Shown piece by piece: positions 56,642 through 64,000 of a stretch of DNA of 64,000 nt (the first letter of the stretch is position 1; the number at the start of each line of letters is the position of its first letter). The DNA is from Thereva unica. Lineage: Eukaryota; Arthropoda; Insecta; Diptera; Therevidae. Position numbers and translations under genes: made by a program. The notes under the pieces are model-generated. The model saw nothing but the letters and a program-made list of their open reading frames with translations, was not told where the DNA came from and did no database searches. Location: assembly GCA_949987705.1 (NCBI GenBank), contig CATLJY010000081.1, positions 124,001-188,000 on the forward strand. The letters run 5' to 3'.

Positions 56642-58190
56642 TTGAAACATTTTGGTATGTTTCAAAACAGTAAATTAACAAATCACCTTAAGGTGTTGAA
56701 ACTAAATGGGAGAAGAGGAAGGGGAGAAACAATAGATGAACTGAAACAATGGCGCTAGACTCAGTAACGTTTATTAGCCCAAGTCGACCTTGATGAATTG
56801 AGAAAAAAAAATAAATAAAATAAGAGAAGAGGGAATAGAGAAGCTATAAATAAATAAACCATAACTTCGATCGAGTAACTTTTACTAATCCATTTTGCAA
56901 CACCTTGAGTTTAATAGTGTCTCCATTACTAAAATGAAGACCCATTTTACGTCGGGATGTTTATAACAAATATTTAAACGAAAATGTTTGTGTTTCTGCA
57001 TAATTGTCCTCATCGTTTCAAAACTAAGTAGCAAATAAACAATCACCATGATTCTAGCATTGAATAGGTAAATGATCAATGGGATTGGCTAAAGGGAAGC
57101 AAAACAATACAAACTAATTATGAATATTTTTGTTAATCCATCCAGCTAGAAATGTATCTTCATTAGGATACGCATGAAATTGACATTTTATCATCTCCAA
57201 GTAATTGGTTTCGATATAATACATATGTAGTCCATCTAATTTTCACTAAGGCCTTGAAAAACAAAGCGAGTGGCCCAAAATATGAATTTTAATTCTCTCA
57301 ATGAAGGTAATTCCCTGAATTTATTTTTATTTCATTATTGATCTCGGTTACGTCTTTGTAAGAGACGATGATCCTATGACTTGACTGTTTTGAACTTTGT
57401 ACCATATTATTTGTTTGCGTTTTCGTATATAGTATATGCAATGATCGGTATGAGTTGTTCAAAGATAGCGGTGACAAATAATTAATTGATAACAAAGGGA
57501 ATTGAGAGAGTGAATCTTTTATGATAACAAAATTGTTAATATTCAACTGTTAGAAAAATTTTATTACAAGGAATTTAGTTACAGCTGACTTAATTTCAAG
57601 TTCAAGGTTAAGTGACTATTGAGGCTGTTAATGAAGAGATTTGTACAACTAAATTTGAAAATGAAGCAGAGTGGATGGACTGAAATTAAATGCGATTTGT
57701 TCAACTGATATTAGGTTAGATTAGGTTTATCAGGAATCAATTTTCAGACTTGGAATGTGTAATCCTTAGTACAGGGCTTGTAATTAGTTTTATACCTGTT
57801 GAAAGTATCAATTATGTCAAAGGAAATAATATTTTTTTTTTTTTTTTTTCAGATTTTATATGTGTGGGATTTATATGATTGTGTTAAGAAAGTTAACGGC
57901 GGTAAAGAAAGTTGAATTATTTTATGTGGACACAGAATCTCAAGACATAAATTATAGCCAGTTGTTATGTAGGTTGATCATGATTGTTCTGATTAAAAAA
58001 GGGGATATGAAATCTTCCCCTGAGATTGCGTAGTGCGCAGTTGTGCAGGTTGTTGTATTAATTTACCTGCAATTCGAGGACTATTGAATTTGAAAGGGAT
58101 AATAGTTATTTTATGAAGTGGTTAAAGTTGAATTGTTTGAGTTACTGGCATTTATTGACTGGGTAGAATATTGTTAGGAAAGTTAGAATA
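56642..58190. other. Internal region of BEL element, no coding sequence seen
   Basis: The position where pol would lie. Only short frames are present (56885-57079, 57298-57546) and none shows protease, RT, RNase H or integrase motifs. A run of T at about 57833-57849 is notable. The sequence does not look like a decayed pol. Confidence 0.6.
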
Positions 58191-58196
58191 TGAGGG

Positions 58197-58775
58197 TTAT
58201 TTTGAAGAATAAATAAAATACGAAGAAACGCTTGATTTTGGTTTCATTATGCGACGTTTATTGTTATTAGGGGCTACTGGTGTTGCGTTGGACGTTGGAC
58301 ATCGTTCCTTGCATTGAGACGCTTGTGATGTTTTAACTGCTAACTGTTTGTCCGCAGCAGTTGAGTACATTAAAATATCCTTGTGTCTTGTAGGTAACAT
58401 ATTATTTGTAAAATTTAATGAATTAACAGTGATTAATGAATTACTTGTGTAGCAAATTGGTTTAGATGAGCTAAGAAAGACGTTACAATTATTGGGAGAT
58501 GAAATTAATTTTAATTTAGGTAAGGTTTCTGTAGATGTAATCGGAAAGGGATCTGTTTTCAAATTTGCATTTCTTTTACTTGATAAGTTAGTTTTGCCAT
58601 TAATTCTATTGCTGAATTCTTTACATGTAACAGTTTTCGAGGACGTCATCGTCTTCTTATCAGCTGTTAAAGATATGAATAAGGGTTTGTTAAGACTAGT
58701 ATTTGAAATATTTTCAGAATCTGTAACAACTGGTAGTAGCTTGGGAATGTGTGCCAATGGACGAGGTGTGCACAC
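58197..58775 (-). pseudogene. Gag C-terminal-like ORF of BEL element
   Basis: A 192-codon open frame, rich in S, T, N and K, after the zinc-knuckle region and in a different frame from it. In BEL/Pao the protease follows at this point, but I see no DSG/DTG-type active site. The frame may be the end of gag or a leftover spacer; it ends at 58197 close to AAT-rich sequence. The start assigned at 58775 is arbitrary. Confidence 0.45.
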
Positions 58776-58807
58776 AGGAGCTGTTGATCGTGATGAGTGC
58801 GATCCAC

Positions 58808-59100
58808 TTAAATATGGTTGACGCGTTTTTTGGGAGTTGAACTTTGTAAAGAATTTTTGTGTAGTAAAGTATGATGAGTTTTACCGCAGTTTCTGCATCT
58901 AAACTTACTAGAGCAATTTGAAGTGGAGTGAGAATTTGAAAGACAGTTAAAACACAATTGGTTTGCCTTTACAATGCCATACTTTTGTTGATGGGAGAGA
59001 TTTGAAAATTTAGAACATGTTGACAATGTATGAGATTTTTACAACACGGACAAGTAGTCGCTGTGGTGTAAGAGAATGGGTGAGAAATTTGGAATTTGAT
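58808..59100 (-). pseudogene. BEL/Pao gag zinc-knuckle region
   Basis: Minus-strand trace in two frames: TCPCCKNLIHCQHVLNF (about 59065-59015), then ANQLCFNCLSNSHSTSNC and CRNCGKTHHTLLHK. This CPxC...CFNCL...C...CxxC..HHTLLH series is typical of BEL/Pao gag, where it lies before protease. A shift is needed near 58980. The large N-terminal gag part is missing and the tandem repeat occupies its place. Stop at 58808. Confidence 0.7.
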
Positions 59101-59164
59101 CCAATAGATGGGCATATATGTAAGAACTAAACTCTTATAAACACTTGATGTGGAAGAAGTTGAT

Positions 59165-59900
59165 ATTGATGAGAACTCGCCTCGAGAGTGTAATAAATTA
59201 GGTTGGTATGAAAACCTTCCAATTGATTTGATTACAAATGAGGGACTTGCCTCGGAGAATGGTATAATTGAGACTAGGCTCATGTAAATTTAGCTTGGTG
59301 CTTAAGACCTTGCAACAGGTGAGGGACTTGCCTCGAGAGTGTACTAAATTAGGTTGGTATGAAAACCTTCCAATTTATTTGATCTCAAATGAGGGACTTT
59401 CCTCGGAAAATACTATAGTTGAGGACTAGGCTCATGTAAATGTAGCTTGGTGCTTAAGACCTTGCAACTGGTGAGGGACTTGCCTCGAGAGTGTAATAAA
59501 TTGGGTTGGTATGAAAACCTTCCAATTTATTTGATCTCAAATGAGGGACTTTCCTCGGAAAATACTATAGTTGAGGACTAGGCTCATGTAAATGTAGCTT
59601 GGTGCTTAAGACCTTGCAACAGGTGAGGGACTTGCCTCGAGAGTGTAATAAATTGGGTTGGTATGAAAACCTTCCAATTTATTTGATCTCAAATGAGGGA
59701 CTATCCTCGGAAAATACTATAGTATTACTACTAGGCTCATGTAAATTTGCTGGGTGCTTAAGACCTTGCTATGGGTGAGGGGCTTGCCTCAAGAAAATTA
59801 TAAATTTTAAGACCAGGCTTGAAATAAAAATAACTTGGTGTGTAAGACCTTGCTATGGGTGAGGGACTTGCCGTGAAAATAATAAATTGAAACACTGGTC
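59165..59900. repeat. 152-bp tandem repeat in BEL leader, about 5 units
   Basis: GTGAGGGACTTGCCTCGAGA marks units at 59319, 59471 and 59623; a diverged unit start lies near 59167 and another at 59775, a constant step of 152 bp. Each unit contains GGTTGGTATGAAAACCTTCC, itself a hairpin (GGTT...AACC). It lies between the 5' LTR and the gag remnant of the minus-strand element. Confidence 0.88.
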
Positions 59901-60022
59901 TTAAAAATAGAAAGTCACTGAGCACTAGGTTCACATAGATGTTTGATATTAAGATCTTATAAAATGATAACTTTAATTTCACTTGACTCCTTTTAAACAC
60001 TATGCACTGCACTTAGAAACAC

Positions 60023-60040
60023 ATCCGGCTCGAAGGACCA
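60023..60040 (-). promoter_or_regulatory. Primer-binding site
   Basis: TGGTCCTTCGAGCCGGAT on the minus strand begins two bases after the 5' LTR end. It starts with TGG, as sites pairing with a tRNA CCA end do, and matches the GGTCCTTCGAGCCGG motif I associate with BEL elements. The tRNA identity was not determined. Confidence 0.7.
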
Positions 60041-60042
60041 TA

Positions 60043-61807
60043 TGTTTTTTATACAAAAACTTTAAACAAATAGCGGAATTTCTCTGACGCTTCTAACTGC
60101 AGTACACCTGTGAAAAAAAAAGGTAAAGAAACAAAAACCAAATAAAAGAAGAAGAAGTAGGATTCAGTTACAACAGTTCAAATTTATTCATGATAATTCA
60201 AATATCAGTAATTCAATAAAATTCAAGTTCCTATAAATTAGTTCAAATTTAGTTATTTAGTTTTAGTTAATTAGTTTAGTTAGTAAGTTTATTAATTCAA
60301 ATTTCAATAAAGAACAAAACTTCTGATAATTAAAGATTTGTCAAATTATTTAGTCAAATGACGATTTAATCAAAGTTTACTTAATTCACCCTCAACAATG
60401 TTGGAAACTATAATTCAATTTCTTAATAACTTCAATATACAAAAGGGATAAAAACTTTGACAATTCATAAGTTAACAAAGTATTAATTCAAGTGAAGACT
60501 CACTCAAAATTTATTTGGATCACCCTCGACAATGTTGAAAACTATAAAATTCAATCTCATCACCTCGTCAACGATGTAAGCTATGAATTAATTATCGAAT
60601 TGCAAAAATCACCTCTACAACGTTGTTCACTAAATCGCGAAGTTTAAAATTTCGAAGAAATAATAAATTCAATCACCGAATCACAAAGGAAATAAAAGAG
60701 AAAAGAAAAAAATATATATATAGAATTTTATCAGCATATAAATGAGGTACTCACCTGTTTTTTAGAGTTGACCTTGAACTTGTATGACAAAAAGGAAATT
60801 ACTGTTGTATGAAAACAACAAGGAAAGGAAGTACTGTGTTGATGGTCGAATCCCAACAACACAGTAAAGATTAATATCTTTGTTGATGGTCGAATCCCAA
60901 CAACAAAGAAAGGTTAGTAGTTTGTTATGGTCGAAACCCAAAACAAACGAAATTAATAAGCCTTGTTGATGGTCGAATCCCAACAACAAGGAAAATTAGT
61001 AAATCTGTTAATGGTCGAAGCCCAAAAACAGAAAAAGGTTAGTAAACCTTGTTGATGGTCGAATCCCAACAACAAGGAAAATTAGTAAACCTGTTAATGG
61101 TCGAAGCCCAAAAACAGGAAAAGGTTAGTAAACCTTGTTGATGGTCGAATCCCAACAACAAGGAAAATTAATAAATCTGTTGTTGGTCGAAACCCAACAA
61201 CAGAGGAAAGTTAGAAATGGGAAAAAAAAAAAAAAAGAATAAGGAGGAAAAAAGGAACAAGTCCAGGATCAACTTACCTCGGTGAAGCTCCGGTGCAGAG
61301 AGAGCGAGCGTTTCGTTCGCAACAACATTTAATCGTTTGCTTGAATTTCAAGTTCAAGTGGGGATACAAAAGAAAACCGTAACGTTTGAAGTGATTTTTG
61401 CTTCGACGATAAAAGTGGGAATGCTAATTTATGTGTAAGCGTGTATTGAGGTGATGGGGTTACCAGAGTAAATTTTGAATGAATATCGTAAATTGAAAAT
61501 TAATTCTAATAAAATTAAATTATATTAATGTTAATGACGATGTAATTTGATGATGACTAATGTGGCGATCTTGGCCAAATATGATGATGTTTATGTTTTG
61601 ATGGATGTCCATTAGTAGCCAAATGACCAATCTTCCTTATTCAGAGGTTCCGAAAATGTGTAATTAAACCTGTTCCTCATCAATAAATGTTATTCATCTG
61701 TAATAATAAAAAATTAAATGCCCTAAAGGTGATTCGGTGATTGGATTTTAATCCGACAGAATTCAAAGGATAACGAAGAAATTCCTCGCTGTGAAAGTAT
61801 TTGAACA
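60043..61807 (-). repeat. 5' LTR (right copy)
   Basis: Same length as the left LTR, offset by exactly 5,178 bp. It carries the same hairpin array at 60802-61204. For the minus-strand element this is the promoter-bearing 5' LTR. Frames of 75 codons at the same place in both LTRs are translations of the hairpin array and are not credible genes. Confidence 0.92.
60802..61204 (-). repeat. Hairpin array, second LTR copy
   Basis: Identical by eye to the array at 55624-56026, offset by 5,178 bp. On the transcribed (minus) strand the loop region reads TTGGGATTCGACCA, close to the reverse complement of a pol III B box with one base missing, and so similar to a tRNA T-arm. Confidence 0.88.
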
Positions 61808-61812
61808 GTCGG

Positions 61813-62420
61813 AATGGGGTGTTGAGAAATATCAATATTTAGGTAAACAATTAAAATTGGTTGTTTTTTGGCATTGTAACTAAGGAATTTGCACAGTAAT
61901 GAAAAAGAACTGTTCTGGTCCCATAGTAGCCTTGTTATAGGTAGAAGTACTTTTCGTTAAAACATATCAATAAAGGTAGGTCTATGCCCGGGATAGGATT
62001 TATAGTTAGCAAAAGGATGAAACCTACCATTATTGGCTTTAAAATAATAACTCTTTGTGTGAAAGACCATCTATCTATTTAAATATGATTGGAATGTCTG
62101 TCTGTGATTTAAAAATAATTGTGTTTTTCTATGTTCATATAGCTATTTATTTACATGTAATTAAAACAAAATCAAGTATTTTTAGAATTGTGTCTGTCTA
62201 TATGTCTGTTAGCCGCGCTAATCTCCAAAACGGCCAATCCTATTGGGATAGGACTTTCACTGGAATATTCAGTATTTTTTCGGGCATGTTTGAGGCTATA
62301 TCTATACACTTTATATTAGCTTTATCTGTATGTATGCATGTATGTGCATATGTACATATATGCAGACAAATCTTGCAACTTAATTTTGACCCACTTCCAT
62401 ATAACCGATCAATTACAAAT
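61813..62420. other. No gene recognised
   Basis: AT-rich flank of the LTR element. A 145-codon frame at 62055-62492 has no recognisable motif and overlaps an inverted repeat. Confidence 0.4.
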
Positions 62421-62424
62421 TTTG

Positions 62425-62684
62425 CACATCGTCGCTTATCCAGAATAGTGTCACAACTCAAAAACAATGAATTTTACAGGGGAGCCATTTGAAAGTTTTT
62501 AGTTTCATACAAGCCCATGTTATGATCTTGGATTCCAGCGGGTTTCCAGCGGTCATTTTTAGAAGTATTAATATGGATTTTTGCTACATATAAATATGCA
62601 TATTTAGCTATACATTCTTAAAATAAACTCGAAATTGGAAATTTTTGAGTTGTAGCACTATTCTGGATAAGCGACGATATGTAT
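62425..62684. repeat. ~40-bp inverted repeat with ~180-bp spacer
   Basis: Left arm 62425-62463 (ATCGTCGCTTATCCAGAATA and on) and right arm 62643-62684 are reverse complements with two to three differences. The spacer 62464-62642 is AT-rich without coding sequence. Could be a small MITE or the end of a larger fold-back element. Confidence 0.75.
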
Positions 62685-62689
62685 AGTTT

Positions 62690-62800
62690 GCGTGACAATG
62701 CAATCTGACTATTTTGTAAAGAGATCAAGATGGCGGTTCCAAGATGGCGGCCGAATTTCGCAATTGTGCTCTCCGACCCCCGACACGGATATCAAATGAA
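62690..62800 (-). repeat. Dispersed repeat shared with 41.7 kb
   Basis: Reverse complement of this segment matches about 41715-41795: both read GCCGCCATC(C/T)TGGA..C and CAAAATAGTCAGATTGCATT. It has the AAGATGGCGG-type motif that also appears near 62848. Family unknown. Confidence 0.7.
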
Positions 62801-63099
62801 AGGGTATGGTAAGTAGAATACAATCAGTACATTTAAAGTTCAAAATGGCGGACTACATTTTTCCTTAAAACACACTTAATATGGGTATCAAATGGGGCGC
62901 TAGCGAAAAGTTTTCAAATTTTTTTTTCTTTATTTGTACAACAGTCTTTCATTCGTAAAAATGTAAAAATGTAGTATGTAAGTTCAAAAATCATATTTTA
63001 TAAAATGGAATGAAAAGACGAAATCACAAGTCTTAAGTACTATGTAAAATAACTAACGTATAACAATAATAGGTAAATAACGTATAATAAAAATTTAAC

Positions 63100-63366
63100 A
63101 ATTATCCTTTGGTAAAATCTGGCGTATAGTTCGTCAAAGCTGTTCGTAGCAGTTCTGTGAGATGCTGATTGGTCAACTGTAAACGATATTTCCACTTTAG
63201 AGCTTCATTGTGGAGTTCGAAGACTCACAGCAATATGTTGTACCAAAAATTGAAAGTAAACAGCTAGCACGTGGAATATTCATTAATTTAAAGAGATACA
63301 TTTGGAGCCGCACTTGATTCAACGAAGAGCCGCATGCGGCTCTGAGAGCCGCGTTTGCCCACCGTT
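63100..63366 (-). mobile_element. hAT transposon 3' remnant with transposase C-terminus
   Basis: On the minus strand the coding trace (T)YCCESSNSTMK then KWKYRLQLTNQHLTELLR and TNYTPDF (about 63235-63120) matches the hAT dimerisation region (usually CCES.FS.M....K.R..L.D.HL...LR). The plus-strand right end GAGAGCCGCGTTTGCCCACC with the palindrome GAGCCGCATGCGGCTC (63319-63350) looks like a hAT terminus of Charlie type. Highly truncated: the terminus lies next to the C-terminus, so most of the element is deleted. Confidence 0.55.
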
Positions 63367-63470
63367 GCCACATACTGTCTGGACCAATTAAAACTTTACT
63401 TCCAAACTAATTTTTTACTCTTTAGCTGGTTTTAATATAAAAACGAAATTTTTAGTTTTTTTTAAACTGT
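63365..63470. repeat. Diverged single arm of the 41.2 kb palindrome
   Basis: CATACTGTCTGGACCAAT and the following AATTTTTTACTCTTTAG correspond to the right arm of 41402-41548. Only one arm is present. The adjacent 63475-63600 segment resembles, reversed, 40360-40480. Confidence 0.6.
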
Positions 63471-63600
63471 TTTCACTGGAATACGACTATCTGAACCGAT
63501 TTTCGGTTCCAGCTATTGTATCCGACTATCGGATTAGACCAGAAACTTGAACCCTTAGTCGGAAGAAAGCGAGTGAATTTTTTTTTTATCATTGCAAAGG

Positions 63601-64000
63601 TTCGCCAAAGTCAATCTTGACTTACTATATTAACCCTTATGTGGTTTATGGTTGATTTTCGTGGTAGAGTTTCTTATAGTCCAATCAAAATGTACTTAAG
63701 ATGCAGAACGACAACCTGCAACAGAGTATAGAGGCCGCCATAATGAACCGACTAAAAATTATATCTCTGTGCTATTGGTAAATCACTGATGTGATAACCG
63801 GGACATAAACTTCATAGAAAAGATAACAAATTACAATACAATACAGACTCACATATAATATGATACTCTGTTATATCCCTTAAAATTTGTTTATTGGCAA
63901 AAAAGATATAATTTTACACTCTTTCTTTCTATACCTTTAATTTATGCTCCATTAATCCCTCCAGCGGGCTCTGTTTTGGGCGACAGCTCTCAGCTCTGAC
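63601..64000. other. No gene recognised
   Basis: AT-rich sequence up to the window edge. Nothing supported. Confidence 0.4.

Larger units (their letters stand above)
54865..61807 (-). mobile_element. BEL/Pao LTR retrotransposon, pol-less, recent
   Basis: Two LTRs of equal length (1,765 bp; 54865-56629 and 60043-61807) enclose 3,413 bp. GTCGG flanks both sides (54860-54864, 61808-61812), a 5-bp duplication. On the minus strand the LTR begins TGTTCAAATAC and ends AAAAAACA (TG...CA). A primer-binding site and polypurine tract support minus-strand orientation. The interior has gag zinc-knuckle coding traces of BEL/Pao type and a tandem repeat, but I find no protease, RT, RNase H or integrase. 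By eye the LTRs differ at about one position, so insertion is very recent and must have used proteins from another copy. Confidence 0.9.

Noticed and set aside
62055..62492. 145-codon frame
   Set aside because: No motif, simple-sequence content (CTGT/ATGT runs), and overlap with an inverted repeat.

Overview
This 64 kb window looks like a transposon-dense, gene-poor stretch of an arthropod genome, most likely an insect. The evidence is indirect: AT-rich DNA with GT-AG introns; a Harbinger element whose accessory protein is a MADF-BESS protein (a family very common in insects); a BEL/Pao LTR element; RTE-, CR1/Jockey-type LINEs; mariner, Tigger, hAT and Helitron-like elements; and a tRNA-derived SINE. 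I recognise no host gene, no rRNA/tRNA gene and no CRISPR array. I cannot name the species from sequence alone.

Layout. 0.9-2.3 kb: a Helitron-like non-autonomous element with a 121-bp tandem array. 2.5-5.8 kb: a complete-looking PIF/Harbinger transposon with TTA target duplication and two open, spliced genes on opposite strands whose exons lie in each other's introns. 7.9-11.8 kb: a decayed RTE-type LINE split by a CR1/Jockey-like LINE. 13.7-20.0 kb: a Tigger transposon that holds a hAT-like element and, inside its own right terminal repeat, a 2.7 kb fold-back element built from inverted ~440-bp tandem units, which in turn holds a tRNA-derived SINE. 20.1-23.9 kb: RTE and CR1-like fragments interrupted by two Tc1/mariner-type miniature elements. 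24.3-27.4 kb: the best preserved RTE LINE (two stops and one frameshift). 30.0-34.2 kb: a LINE split by a second, younger LINE. 34.5-37.0 kb: RTE pieces in opposite orientations and a mariner remnant. 38.7-40.7 kb: a hAT element with an 8-bp target duplication. 41.0-42.0 kb: a doubly palindromic element. 43.5-44.2 kb: a SWIM-domain transposase-like remnant. 48.8-51.6 kb: a Jockey-type LINE with a perfect-ended MITE in its 3' UTR, followed by a TTAA-flanked MITE. 54.9-61.8 kb: a young BEL/Pao LTR element with 1,765-bp, practically identical LTRs, a GTCGG target duplication, gag zinc knuckles but no pol. 63.1-63.4 kb: a hAT terminus.

The most unusual structures are an array of nine hairpins inside each BEL LTR, in which stem sequences differ from unit to unit but stay paired while a T-arm-like 7-nt loop is kept; the interlocked-intron architecture of the Harbinger element; the fold-back element whose insertion can be reconstructed exactly because it split a Tigger terminus; and a SINE whose 3' tail resembles the 3' end of the CR1-like LINE that is present at least five times here. 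All junction, repeat and splice calls were made by eye.
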